This document shows positions 1 to 8,261 of a DNA stretch of 64,000 nt, one piece after another. The DNA comes from Segatella baroniae DSM 16972 = JCM 13447 (GTDB lineage Bacteria; Bacteroidota; Bacteroidia; Bacteroidales; Bacteroidaceae), in contig NZ_AUFQ01000002.1 of assembly GCF_000426585.1 (NCBI RefSeq), positions 124,001 through 188,000 of the forward strand, written 5' to 3'. How positions within the stretch are numbered: position 1 is the first letter of the stretch; each line of letters begins with the position of its first letter. Under the pieces are notes generated by a model. The model was not told where the DNA came from, searched no databases, and was given only the letters and a program-made list of their open reading frames with translations. The translations under genes were made by a program, and so were the position numbers.

Positions 1-45
1 TGATAGGCAGTCTTGTGTATAGCCTTTCGCAATCATCAACATTTT

Positions 46-1065
46 ATGAAATATGGATATGAAACGACAGACCGGGCCACTTACCAATTATTATTGGAAA
101 GGGCTAAGTACATGCGCAATCATCCGACAGATGCGGAACGGAAACTCTGGCAACATCTTGCTCACAACCAACTTGGAGTACACTTCAGACGGCAACATCC
201 CGTCTTCGATTATATCCCTGACTTCGTATGCCTTGCCTCGCAACTCATCATCGAGGTAGATGGAGGCTATCATTTGGCAAGTGAACAATGTGAAAAAGAC
301 AATCAAAGAACAGCTTGGCTTGAAGCAAAAGGATTTACCGTAATTCGCTTTTCAAATGAGGAAGTACTCAATCAAACCGACAATGTGCTAAATACGATTA
401 AATCAACATTGAAAACTTGTATGGAAAAAGATAATCAAGCGAAACACAACACAGGCAATCTTCCGCTAGATAGTACACCCTCCCTTTGGGAGGGCCGGGG
501 TAGGTTACTCATCTTCTCCGCCCCTTCAGGCTCGGGCAAGAGCACAATCGTGCAGTGGCTCATTGCCAACCACCCCGAACTGAACCTGGCATTCTCCATC
601 AGTTGCACGTCGAGGGCGCCGCGGGGAACCGAGCGCGACGGCGTGGAATACTTCTTCCTGACACCCGAAGCCTTCAAGGAGAAGATACGGAACGACGAGT
701 TTCTCGAATATGAAGAGGTGTATCAAGACCGCTTCTACGGCACGCTCAAGAGCCAGGTGGACAGCCAGACGGCCCGGGGGGAGAACGTCATCTTCGACGT
801 CGACGTGAAAGGTGGCGTCAATATCAAGCAGTTTTACGGCGAACGGGCCTTGAGTATCTTCATCCAACCGCCGTCGGTGGAGGAGCTGCGACGCCGCCTT
901 GTGGGCCGGGCGACCGACGCGCCCGAGGTCATCGAACAGCGGCTGGCCAAGGCCGACTATGAACTGACGTTCGCCGACCGGTTCGATCATGTCGTCGTCA
1001 ATGACGACCTGGCCAAGGCCGAGCAGGAAACCTACGAAATCATAGCCCGCTTTCTGGGCAAATAA
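46..1065 (+). CDS. gmk: DUF559 domain-guanylate kinase fusion
   Basis: A 339-residue fusion. Residues 1-128 are a DUF559 (Vsr/PD-D/ExK-like nuclease fold) domain with the typical DYIPDFV...IIEVDGGYH core. Residues about 129-153 are a linker encoded by an intergenic-type palindrome. Residues 154-339 are a complete guanylate kinase (ATP + GMP to ADP + GDP), with the P-loop SAPSGSGKST and the DVDVKGG segment. No ATG, GTG or TTG lies close before the kinase domain, so the essential kinase seems translatable only as part of the fusion. The start at 46 is the first ATG; a TTG at 13 is in frame but less likely. nadD follows after 9 bp, the usual gmk-nadD order of Bacteroidales. Kinase call is firm; a function for the DUF559 part is not known. 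Confidence 0.88.
   Translation: MKYGYETTDRATYQLLLERAKYMRNHPTDAERKLWQHLAHNQLGVHFRRQHPVFDYIPDFVCLASQLIIEVDGGYHLASEQCEKDNQRTAWLEAKGFTVIRFSNEEVLNQTDNVLNTIKSTLKTCMEKDNQAKHNTGNLPLDSTPSLWEGRGRLLIFSAPSGSGKSTIVQWLIANHPELNLAFSISCTSRAPRGTERDGVEYFFLTPEAFKEKIRNDEFLEYEEVYQDRFYGTLKSQVDSQTARGENVIFDVDVKGGVNIKQFYGERALSIFIQPPSVEELRRRLVGRATDAPEVIEQRLAKADYELTFADRFDHVVVNDDLAKAEQETYEIIARFLGK
478..494. repeat. Palindrome CCCTCCC-TTT-GGGAGGG inside the fusion linker
   Basis: A perfect 7-bp inverted repeat with a 3-nt loop, followed by GCCGGGGTAGG. This looks like a non-coding Bacteroidetes spacer repeat, but here it is read as the linker residues TPSLWEGRGR between DUF559 and guanylate kinase. Confidence 0.7.
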
Positions 1066-1074
1066 GCCATTCGG

Positions 1075-1659
1075 ATGAGCAGCATCGGAGTCTTCGGAGG
1101 TTCGTTCAACCCCATCCACGTCGGCCACATCGCCCTCGCCCGAGAGCTGCTCACGGTGGGCGGACTCGACGAGGTGTGGTTTGTGGTGTCGCCCCAGAAC
1201 CCACTTAAGCGCAACGCCTTCCTGCTGGAAGACGCCAAACGGCTCGAAATGGTGATGCTGGCACTGCGCGACGAGCCGCAACTGGCAGTCAGCGACATCG
1301 AGTTCAGGCTGCCCCGACCGTCCTACATGCTCCATACGCTCCAGGCGTTGACCCTCGCCCATCCGCAACATCGCTTCTCCCTGCTCATCGGCGGCGACAA
1401 CTGGGCCGCCTTCGACCGCTGGTTCGGCCATCGCGAGATACTCGCCCACTACCCCGTCGTCGTCTATCCGCGCGGCGACTCGCCCATCACAGCCGCCGAC
1501 CTGCCCACCAACGTCACCCTTGCCGACACCCCGCTCATGGACATCAGCAGCACGCGGATTCGCCAAGCCGTCAGCGAAGGCCGCTCCATCCACGGCCTGG
1601 TGCCCGCCGTCATCGAGGCCTTGGTGGTCAAAAACTATCGGTCGGCCACCTCATTGTAA
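1075..1659 (+). CDS. nadD: Nicotinate-nucleotide adenylyltransferase
   Basis: 194 residues, normal for NadD. It adenylates nicotinate mononucleotide to deamido-NAD in the cytosolic NAD pathway. The nucleotidyltransferase signature GGSFNPIHVGH is at residues 8-18 and the ISSTRIR motif at about 157-163. It starts 9 bp after the guanylate kinase stop, so the two are probably co-transcribed. The NAD kinase gene of the same pathway lies elsewhere in the window (53.7 kb). No anomalies seen. Confidence 0.95.
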   Translation: MSSIGVFGGSFNPIHVGHIALARELLTVGGLDEVWFVVSPQNPLKRNAFLLEDAKRLEMVMLALRDEPQLAVSDIEFRLPRPSYMLHTLQALTLAHPQHRFSLLIGGDNWAAFDRWFGHREILAHYPVVVYPRGDSPITAADLPTNVTLADTPLMDISSTRIRQAVSEGRSIHGLVPAVIEALVVKNYRSATSL

Positions 1660-1710
1660 GCTCTTCAAACGGCAGTTCCCCACCCCTGTTTTCCATCGCT
1701 TGACGACACC

Positions 1711-1810
1711 TTTGTCAAAGCTGCCCTTTTGCCTTGCGAAAGAGCCGCTTTTGCTTTGTCAAAGGGCAGCAATTGCAAGCCAAAAGCAGCCCTTTTGCAA
1801 GACAACCGCC
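1711..1810. repeat. Degenerate CTTTTGC/GCAAAAG repeat module
   Basis: Gap 1660-2025 holds several imperfect short inverted units of the type AGCTGCCCTTTTGC / GCAAAAGGGCAGC, separated by 5-15 nt. The same style of module recurs near 8.2, 17.4, 42.1, 48.9 and 56.4 kb and, in frame, inside the gene at 32.1-32.8 kb. No gene is visible in this gap; an open frame runs through it only by chance. Confidence 0.6.
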
Positions 1811-1820
1811 CATCGTTTCT

Positions 1821-1845
1821 CATTCCACACTTCACATTTCACATT
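1821..1845 (+). repeat. 25-bp repeat copy A (TTCCACACTTCACATTTCAC core)
   Basis: Identical over 25 bp to 4968-4992. Both copies lie just upstream of envelope-modification genes in intergenic sequence. The unit is itself quasi-periodic (repeated TTCACA/TTCCACA words). Confidence 0.75.
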
Positions 1846-1999
1846 GTTTCCAGCCCTTTGGGAAAACGAAAAGCACTCCGTCTGAAAAGCATGGCCGTAG
1901 AATCGGCGCGCAGCAGCCCGGCGACGTCCATGCCACCGCTTATCCACAGGCGCACGAATAGTTTTCAGCCCATCGCAAGGAATTATCGGGAAAAAAGCA

Positions 2000-2007
2000 T
2001 ATCTTTG
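2000..2007 (+). promoter_or_regulatory. -7 box TATCTTTG
   Basis: Matches the Bacteroidetes TAnnTTTG box, 18 bp before the ATG at 2026. No clear -33 TTTG at the usual distance. It supports the start at 2026 rather than the longer upstream open frame. Confidence 0.6.
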
Positions 2008-2025
2008 CAAAAAATCACGATTCTG

Positions 2026-3846
2026 ATGAGCTATCTGAAGACTATCGGCAACATACCGGGCTGGCTTTTCCATCCCATTCGGGTGAACGCGCTGTTCTTT
2101 CTCACCATGTATCTGCTGGGATGTCTCTGCGCATGGGCCACGCTGCCCGACAACGGCCATGCCCGTCTGTACGAAAACCTGTATCAGGAGCTTTTCCTCG
2201 ACCTCTATCTCGTCTGCCTCGTGCTGGCGGCCGTCCCGCGGAAGCTGCGCCGATGGGTGCGGCTGGCGGCCTACATTATTCTATATATGGTGGCCCTGGC
2301 CGATGTCTATTGCTTCTCGAAGTTCGGTTCCACGCTCAATCCGTCCATCCTCATGCTCATTGGCGAGACCGACAGCCGCGAAGCGGGCGACTTTCTGTCG
2401 TCATTGCTCTCATTCGACGTCATCTTCAGCAAGGTGGGATGGATTCTGCTGCTCATCGTCATCAACCTTTTCCTTTATTATCTGCCCCGTTTCAAGCGGC
2501 TGACGCTGCCCCGCATACGGCTCCACGGGGCCTTCCGGCAAGCTCCGGGCACGCTCTGCGGTCTGTTGTTGCTGTGGGGCGGCGTGAGCAGTTGGCCCAA
2601 CAAGACTGCCACCGTCAAGCTGATGAGCGGCAAGACGATAGGGCAGGTGGAGCACACGCTCACCGAGAAGGACCACGCCGTGCTCTACACGCCCGTCAGC
2701 CGATTGGTCTTCAGCCTCTACGCCAACTCACTGGCCGCCCGACAGGTCGTCCAGCTCATCAAGGCGGCCGACAAGGTGACGGTGGACTGCTGCTCGTTCC
2801 GCTCGCCCAACATCGTGCTGATCATCGGAGAGAGCTACGGCAAGCACCATTCGCAGCAATACGGCTACTTCATGAACACCACCCCACGCCAGGTGGAGCT
2901 GGAGAAGAGCGGCCGACTGGTCAAGTTCGGCGACGTCGTCTCGTGCTGGAATCTCACGAGTTTCGTATTCAAGAACGTGCTCTCCACCCACGTCGTGGGC
3001 CAGAAAGGGGAATGGTGCGACTATCCTCTCTTCCCCGAACTGTTCAGAAAGGCGGGCTATCAGGTGACATTCCTCACCAACCAGTTCCTCGCCAAAGCCA
3101 ATCAGGCGGTCTACGACTTCAGCGGCGGCTTCTTTCTCAACAACCCGACGCTGAGCAAAAAGCAATTCGACCTGCGCAACGAAGCGCTCTACACCTTCGA
3201 CGACGGGCTGCTCCAATGCTACGACCGCTTCCAAAAGGAAGGCCGGATCAAGGCCCACAGCCTCACGATCTTCCATCTGTTGGGCCAGCATGTCAACTAC
3301 AAGCAGCGCTATCCGCGCGACCGCACCCGCTTCTGGGCGGCCAGCTACGAGGACAAACGGCCCGAACTGACCGACAGGCAGCGCAAGGTGTTGAGCCAAT
3401 ACGACAACGCCTGCCTCTACAACGACTCCATCGTAGACCAGATTGTCAGGCGTTTTGAGCAGAAAGAGGCCATCGTCATCTACATGCCCGACCACGGAGA
3501 GGAGTGCTACGAGGGCACGCGGGGCTTCATCTGCCGCAACCACAGCGCGGCCATCGACTACGACCTGGCCCGCTACGAGTTTGAGATTCCGTTCTGGATC
3601 TACTGCTCCCCGCGCTACATCCACGCCCATCCCGACGTCTACCAACGGATTCTACAGGCCCGAAACCGGCCTTTCATGACCGACGCCCTGCCCCACCTGC
3701 TGCTCTATCTGGCCGGCATCCACTCCCGAGACTACCACGACCGCTACAACGTCATCAGCGACCAATACGACGAAAGACGCCCCCGCATCCTGAAGGGCAC
3801 CACCGATTATGACAAACTCAGACTGCAATCAACCGCTGCTCAGTAG
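2026..3846 (+). CDS. Phosphoethanolamine transferase-like sulfatase-family membrane enzyme
   Basis: 606 residues. About five N-terminal membrane helices (first 190 residues) precede a periplasmic alkaline-phosphatase-fold domain. Metal/nucleophile elements visible: IGESYGKHH (metal-binding Glu), the Thr in CWNLTSF at the position of the catalytic Thr of EptA/CptA enzymes, GQH, and MPDHGEE. By family such enzymes transfer phosphoethanolamine from phosphatidylethanolamine to lipid A or glycans in the inner-membrane periplasmic face. The start is set by a TAnnTTTG box at 2000 and a good first helix. The following acyltransferase overlaps by 38 bp, so the two are coupled. Exact acceptor unknown; sulfatase or phosphoglycerol transferase activity is the alternative. 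Confidence 0.82.
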   Translation: MSYLKTIGNIPGWLFHPIRVNALFFLTMYLLGCLCAWATLPDNGHARLYENLYQELFLDLYLVCLVLAAVPRKLRRWVRLAAYIILYMVALADVYCFSKFGSTLNPSILMLIGETDSREAGDFLSSLLSFDVIFSKVGWILLLIVINLFLYYLPRFKRLTLPRIRLHGAFRQAPGTLCGLLLLWGGVSSWPNKTATVKLMSGKTIGQVEHTLTEKDHAVLYTPVSRLVFSLYANSLAARQVVQLIKAADKVTVDCCSFRSPNIVLIIGESYGKHHSQQYGYFMNTTPRQVELEKSGRLVKFGDVVSCWNLTSFVFKNVLSTHVVGQKGEWCDYPLFPELFRKAGYQVTFLTNQFLAKANQAVYDFSGGFFLNNPTLSKKQFDLRNEALYTFDDGLLQCYDRFQKEGRIKAHSLTIFHLLGQHVNYKQRYPRDRTRFWAASYEDKRPELTDRQRKVLSQYDNACLYNDSIVDQIVRRFEQKEAIVIYMPDHGEECYEGTRGFICRNHSAAIDYDLARYEFEIPFWIYCSPRYIHAHPDVYQRILQARNRPFMTDALPHLLLYLAGIHSRDYHDRYNVISDQYDERRPRILKGTTDYDKLRLQSTAAQ

Positions 3847-4900
3847 AACAGAGTGCAACATTCTCCGTGGAATGGCCATCCTGGGCATATTCCTTCACAA
3901 CTATTGCCACTGGCTCAACCCCATTGTCAAGGAGAACGAGTATCAATATTTCCAGCATAATGCAGACTGGCTGCTGCATGTTCTCGCGGCGCCCGACCAG
4001 AACCTGCCCCTCCATCTGCTGTCGTTCTTCGGCCACTACGGCGTCCCCGTCTTCCTCTTCCTCAGCGCCTACGGCCTGGAAATGAAGTATGGCGTCCACC
4101 AACAGCCGACAGCCAGCAGCCGACAGCCATCAGCCATCGCCTTCATCGGCCGGCACTATCTGAAGCTTTTCAAGATGATGATCGTCGGTTTCGTCGCTTT
4201 TACGATGACAGACTACGTCACCCGCGGCCCACACCACTACGCCCTCCTCGACATCGTGGCCATGTTGGGCATGTTCAACAACCTGCTGCCCAGTCCCGAC
4301 AAGGTCATCTGGCCCGGCCCGTACTGGTTTTTCGGGCTCATGCTGCAACTCTATGCCGTCTACCGGCTGCTGCTCCACCGCCGTTCGTGGAAAGTGACGG
4401 CCCTGCTGATGGCCGTTTGCCTCGTCATCCAGCTGTTCCTCGATCCCGAAGGCGAAGCACTCAACCGCTATCGCTACAATTTCATGGGCGGCATGCTGCC
4501 TTTCGGCCTCGGCCTGCTGTATGCCCGCTTCGGCCGCAGGCTGTCCACCCGGGCCTATCTCAACCTTTTCGTGGCGTCGACGGTCCTCACCGTCGCGTGC
4601 AGCCTCAACTTTTATGCCTGGACTTTCGTGCCCGTGTTCATCTGCGGCGGCAGCATCGGCCTTGCCAAAGTCGTCACCCGGGTGAGCCGAAAGCCCTTGG
4701 GCAGCCATGTGGGCGGCCTCCTCAACTGGCTGGGTGTCATCAGTCCGGCCCTCTTCGTGTGCCACCCCATCACCCGAAAGATATTCATTCCCATCAGCCG
4801 GGGCGGCGATGTCTATGCGGGGCTGGCCCTCTACGTCACGGCCAGCCTGCTCCTGGCTGCGATATGGCCGGCGATTATGAAAAGTAAAGCCCCAAAATAA
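3809..4900 (+). CDS. Acyltransferase 3 family membrane protein
   Basis: 363 residues with about ten hydrophobic segments. The N-terminal RGMAILGIFLHNYCHW matches the R-x10-H motif region of acyltransferase-3 (OafA/NodX-like) enzymes, which O-acetylate or O-acylate sugars on the inner membrane. It overlaps the preceding PEtN-transferase-like gene by 38 bp. Residues about 98-111 (QQPTASSRQPSAIA, bases 4100-4139) come from a repetitive CAGCCGACAGC tract and look like an inserted filler. The substrate cannot be told; the neighbour set suggests an envelope glycan. Confidence 0.82.
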   Translation: MTNSDCNQPLLSRTECNILRGMAILGIFLHNYCHWLNPIVKENEYQYFQHNADWLLHVLAAPDQNLPLHLLSFFGHYGVPVFLFLSAYGLEMKYGVHQQPTASSRQPSAIAFIGRHYLKLFKMMIVGFVAFTMTDYVTRGPHHYALLDIVAMLGMFNNLLPSPDKVIWPGPYWFFGLMLQLYAVYRLLLHRRSWKVTALLMAVCLVIQLFLDPEGEALNRYRYNFMGGMLPFGLGLLYARFGRRLSTRAYLNLFVASTVLTVACSLNFYAWTFVPVFICGGSIGLAKVVTRVSRKPLGSHVGGLLNWLGVISPALFVCHPITRKIFIPISRGGDVYAGLALYVTASLLLAAIWPAIMKSKAPK

Positions 4901-4967
4901 CTGATGATTTCCCATTGATCAAAAGACAACACTCCCCATTTCACTCTCCACCCGAAGCCCCATTTCA

Positions 4968-4992
4968 CATTCCACACTTCACATTTCACATT
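4968..4992 (+). repeat. 25-bp repeat copy B
   Basis: Identical to 1821-1845; sits 7 bp before the ATG of the second acyltransferase, so the copy ends where its leader would lie. Confidence 0.75.
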
Positions 4993-4999
4993 CACAGAT

Positions 5000-6043
5000 A
5001 TGCGCATCAAGGACATCGAACTCTCCAACATCTCCCGCTATCGTGGCGAACTGATGGGGGCGGCCATGCTCTTCATCATCCTTTTCCATGTGGGACTGCC
5101 CCGGAACGACCTCTTTTTCGGCTTGCGGCGCATGGGCAACATCGGTGTCGACATCTTCCTGTTCCTCAGTGGTATAGGCCTGTGGTTCAGCTGGGTCAAG
5201 AGTCATGCGCCGAAAGCAGGGCAGGAAGACGCCCCACAGCCCTTTTCGCGCCGCTACCGGGCCTTCCTCAAGCGGCGGTTTCTGCGCATCTATCCCGCCT
5301 GGCTCTTCGTCGCCGCGCTCTATTACATCCCCCGTTTTCGTCCCACCACGGCCCTATCATGGCTCGACCTGGTGGGCGACATCACCATCAACTGGGACTT
5401 CTGGCTCCACGACGAACTCACTTTCTGGTACATTCCCGCCATCATGATGCTCTATCTGTGGGCACCGCTCTACATGGAACTCATCCGCCGCCACCCCATC
5501 TACCGCTGGCTGCCCGTCGTCATGGTCATGTGGTGCATCCTCGTGCAGTGGGTGACGCCCATCCACGACCTTGTGGGCCACATCGAGATATTCTGGAGCC
5601 GCATACCCATCTTCTTCATCGGTATCAACATGGGCGAGATGACCCGCCGGAAGACGACCATCGACGGCACAGGGATATGGATGATACTCCTCATGTTTGC
5701 CATGTCACTGGCCGCCAGCGTCTTTCTTGAGCAGACAAAGCACGGCCAGTTCCCGCTGTTCATTGAGCGAATGCTATATATACCACTGACAATTACGGCT
5801 ATTCTCATGTTGAATCGCGTGTTTCGGCGCACCCCCGACTGGTTCAACGCCACCTTCCGCTTCTTCGGCAGCCTAAGTCTGGAGGCCTATCTCATCCACA
5901 GTCATTTCGTACTCGACTATCTGCCGCCCCAATGGAGCTACTGGCCCACCTTCCTGGTGTGCGTCGTCTGCACCATACCACTGGCCTGGCTGCTCCACCG
6001 ACTGGCCGCGTTCACAACCAAACGGCTAACCGACCACGCATGA
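5000..6043 (+). CDS. Acyltransferase 3 family membrane protein
   Basis: 347 residues, multi-spanning. N-terminal RGELMGAAMLFIILFHVGLP carries the Arg...His arrangement of acyltransferase-3 enzymes; LSGIGLWFSW and the C-terminal SLEAYLIHSHFV segment fit the family. It follows a different acyltransferase-3 gene by 99 bp but is not a close duplicate of it. Probable role: transfer of an acetyl or other acyl group to a periplasmic or lipid-linked sugar. Start at 5000 is the first ATG after the 25-bp repeat. Substrate unknown. Confidence 0.82.
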   Translation: MRIKDIELSNISRYRGELMGAAMLFIILFHVGLPRNDLFFGLRRMGNIGVDIFLFLSGIGLWFSWVKSHAPKAGQEDAPQPFSRRYRAFLKRRFLRIYPAWLFVAALYYIPRFRPTTALSWLDLVGDITINWDFWLHDELTFWYIPAIMMLYLWAPLYMELIRRHPIYRWLPVVMVMWCILVQWVTPIHDLVGHIEIFWSRIPIFFIGINMGEMTRRKTTIDGTGIWMILLMFAMSLAASVFLEQTKHGQFPLFIERMLYIPLTITAILMLNRVFRRTPDWFNATFRFFGSLSLEAYLIHSHFVLDYLPPQWSYWPTFLVCVVCTIPLAWLLHRLAAFTTKRLTDHA

Positions 6044-6081
6044 AACACAATCGAATTTGCTCGAAAAATACATAAAAACAA

Positions 6082-7032
6082 ATGAAACACAACAACGACA
6101 ACCCGCTGTCCAACAAGCCCTTCAGCCCTTCCGAACAGCACATGAGCACCTGGCAGGGGGCCTTGGCCTTGATACGTCCGCACCAATGGATCAAGAACTT
6201 CTTCATCTTCATCCCCATGTTCTTCGGCGGCGGGCTGCTCAACGCGGCCGACATCTACGCCTGCGTGGTCACTTTTCTGGCTTTCAGCTTTGCCGCGTCG
6301 TCCATCTACTGCTTCAACGACATCTATGACGTCGACGCCGACAGGCGCCATCCGGCCAAATGCCACCGCCCGATAGCCGCGGGCGTCATCTCCATCAAGG
6401 CCGCCTATCTGCTAATGGCAGCCATGTTTACGGCTTCAATGGGCGTTCTCACCTTGTTGCAGCACGACTCTTGGGTGGTGGGAGGCGTCATCTTCTTCTA
6501 TTGGTGCATGAATCTGAGCTACTGCATCAAGCTCAAACGCTACGCCATTCTCGACGTCTGCATCGTCAGTTTCGGCTTCGTGCTGCGCATCATAGCGGGC
6601 GGCGAGGCCACCGACATCGTGCTGAGCCGCTGGATTGTGCTCATGACATTCCTGCTGACGCTGTTCTTGAGCTTTGCCAAAAGGCGTGACGACGTGCTCA
6701 GAATGAATGAGACGGGCGAGGCGCCGCGGCAGAATACGAGCCGCTACAGCCTGACTTTCATCAACGAAGCCATCACGATTACGGCCAGCGTGACGCTCGT
6801 TTGCTACATCATGTACACGGTAAGCCCCGAGGTTGTGGCCAATTTCCACTCCGATTACTTGTACCTCACCAGCGTATTCGTGCTGCTCGGACTGCTCCGC
6901 TACATACAGTTGGCGGTGGTGGACAAGAAGAGCGGTGACCCCACCAAGGTGATTCTGCACGACCGTTTCACACAGTTGATCGTGCTGGGATGGCTCGTAT
7001 CGTTCCTACTGATCATCTATCTCATCAAATGA
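6082..7032 (+). CDS. UbiA-family polyprenyl-phosphate phosphoribosyltransferase-like protein
   Basis: 316 residues, about eight to nine helices. The RPHQWIKNFFIFIP opening, the FNDIYDVDADRRHP motif (Mg-prenyl-phosphate binding Asp cluster) and YAILDV...LRIIAGG are the pattern of decaprenyl-phosphate phosphoribosyltransferases (DPPR synthase, Rv3806c type) within the UbiA superfamily. That reaction joins 5-phosphoribosyl diphosphate to a polyprenyl phosphate in the membrane. The next gene encodes a HAD phosphatase fused to GtrA, which would supply the following dephosphorylation and a flipping step. Alternative: another UbiA prenyltransferase. Confidence 0.83.
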   Translation: MKHNNDNPLSNKPFSPSEQHMSTWQGALALIRPHQWIKNFFIFIPMFFGGGLLNAADIYACVVTFLAFSFAASSIYCFNDIYDVDADRRHPAKCHRPIAAGVISIKAAYLLMAAMFTASMGVLTLLQHDSWVVGGVIFFYWCMNLSYCIKLKRYAILDVCIVSFGFVLRIIAGGEATDIVLSRWIVLMTFLLTLFLSFAKRRDDVLRMNETGEAPRQNTSRYSLTFINEAITITASVTLVCYIMYTVSPEVVANFHSDYLYLTSVFVLLGLLRYIQLAVVDKKSGDPTKVILHDRFTQLIVLGWLVSFLLIIYLIK

Positions 7033-7090
7033 TGCGCCCCATGCCCGACTCCTCTCCATCCTCCCGACCGACCAAACGCCCTTCCCGCAC

Positions 7091-8143
7091 ATGAGAAAGA
7101 TCATCCTGAGCGACTTCGACGGCACGCTCACGACCTGTGACACGCTGTTGGCCTTCAGCCGTTTTGCCTGCGGCCGCTTCCGAATGGGTGCGGGATTCAT
7201 CCTGTTCAGTCCCATTCTCATACTGATGAAGCTCCACCTTTATCCCAATTGGAAAGCCAAACAACGGCTCTTCCGTTGGTTTTTCGGCGGCATGCCGCTC
7301 GACCGTTTCAATGCGCTTTGCGCCGACTTTGCGGCAAAAAACAGCCATCTGCTGCGCCCGAAAATGGTTCGTCTACTTGCGGAAGCCCGACAGGAGGGAA
7401 CGGAAGTCATCGTCGTGAGCGCCTCGATAGACAACTGGGTGGCCCCGTTCTTCGACGACGACATCCACGTGGTGGGCACACAGATTGAAACCAAGGACGG
7501 AATACTGACCGGCCGCTTCAAGACAAACAACTGCTATGGCCCTGAAAAGGTGAGAAGGGTGGAACTGCTGCTGGACGACGAGCCGAGAAGCGGACTGCGG
7601 ATAACGGCCTATGGCGACAGCCGGGGCGACCGTGAAATGCTGGCTTACGCCGACGGGGCTTACATAGTGAAGAAAAACGGCGACATAAAAGCCATGAAAG
7701 GGTATGAGAAAAGCGCGCCCGAAGCTGGGCGAAACGCATGGAAAGACAACAAGACATACGGTGAAATCATCCGATTCGGCGTCGTGGGCGTCACGGCCAC
7801 GGCCATCCAATACGGCATTTACCTGCTTTTCCTCCCGCTCTTGGCCTATTTTTTCCCTTCGGCGGCCGACAATCCGCTGGCCACGGCAGCGAATACGATA
7901 GGCTATCTGGTCAGTTTCGCCTTCAATTTCGTGGCTTCCACCCACTATACTTTCCATGTGAAAGCCAACGCCCGGCGCGGCGCCGGCTTCGCTTTGAGCC
8001 ACATAATCAACTATCTGTTGCAGACCTGCTTCCTCAATCTCTTCATCCTGCTGGGCCTGAGCAAGCAGATGGCGATGATTCCGATGTTCTGCGTGTGCGT
8101 GCCCGTCAACTTCCTGCTGGTCCGTTTCTTCCTGAAGAGATGA
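7091..8143 (+). CDS. HAD-family phosphatase fused to GtrA-like membrane domain
   Basis: 350 residues. Residues 1-205 are a HAD-IB (SerB-like) phosphatase: SDFDGTLT with Asp8/Asp10, VSAS as motif II and GDSRGDREML as motif IV. Residues about 222-350 are a four-helix GtrA-like domain (IIRFGVVGVTATAIQYGIYLL, then FNFVASTHYTFH). GtrA proteins are thought to help move polyprenyl-phosphate sugars across the membrane. It is 58 bp after the UbiA gene on the same strand. Inference: dephosphorylation and flipping of a polyprenyl-phosphoryl-5-phosphopentose made by the neighbour. The fusion is open throughout with no frameshift. Confidence 0.87.
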   Translation: MRKIILSDFDGTLTTCDTLLAFSRFACGRFRMGAGFILFSPILILMKLHLYPNWKAKQRLFRWFFGGMPLDRFNALCADFAAKNSHLLRPKMVRLLAEARQEGTEVIVVSASIDNWVAPFFDDDIHVVGTQIETKDGILTGRFKTNNCYGPEKVRRVELLLDDEPRSGLRITAYGDSRGDREMLAYADGAYIVKKNGDIKAMKGYEKSAPEAGRNAWKDNKTYGEIIRFGVVGVTATAIQYGIYLLFLPLLAYFFPSAADNPLATAANTIGYLVSFAFNFVASTHYTFHVKANARRGAGFALSHIINYLLQTCFLNLFILLGLSKQMAMIPMFCVCVPVNFLLVRFFLKR

Positions 8144-8149
8144 CAAAAG

Positions 8150-8250
8150 CACGTCTTTCGCCGTCCCAAAGCTATGCTTTTGCGTGACAACCGCTGCCCT
8201 TTTGTCTGCCCAAAGGGCAGCGATGAGAGCGCAAAAGGGCTGCGGTCACA
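8150..8250. repeat. Degenerate CTTTTGC/GCAAAAG repeat module
   Basis: Short hairpin-like units such as GCTGCCCTTTTG and CAAAGGGCAGC, directly after the HAD-GtrA stop. Same module style as in other gaps of the window. Confidence 0.55.
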
Positions 8251-8261
8251 ATACCCTTGTC

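Noticed and set aside
1729-2025. N-terminal extension of the PEtN-transferase-like protein
   Set aside because: It would be translated from a repeat module and across the -7 box at 2000; the ATG at 2026 begins a normal membrane protein.
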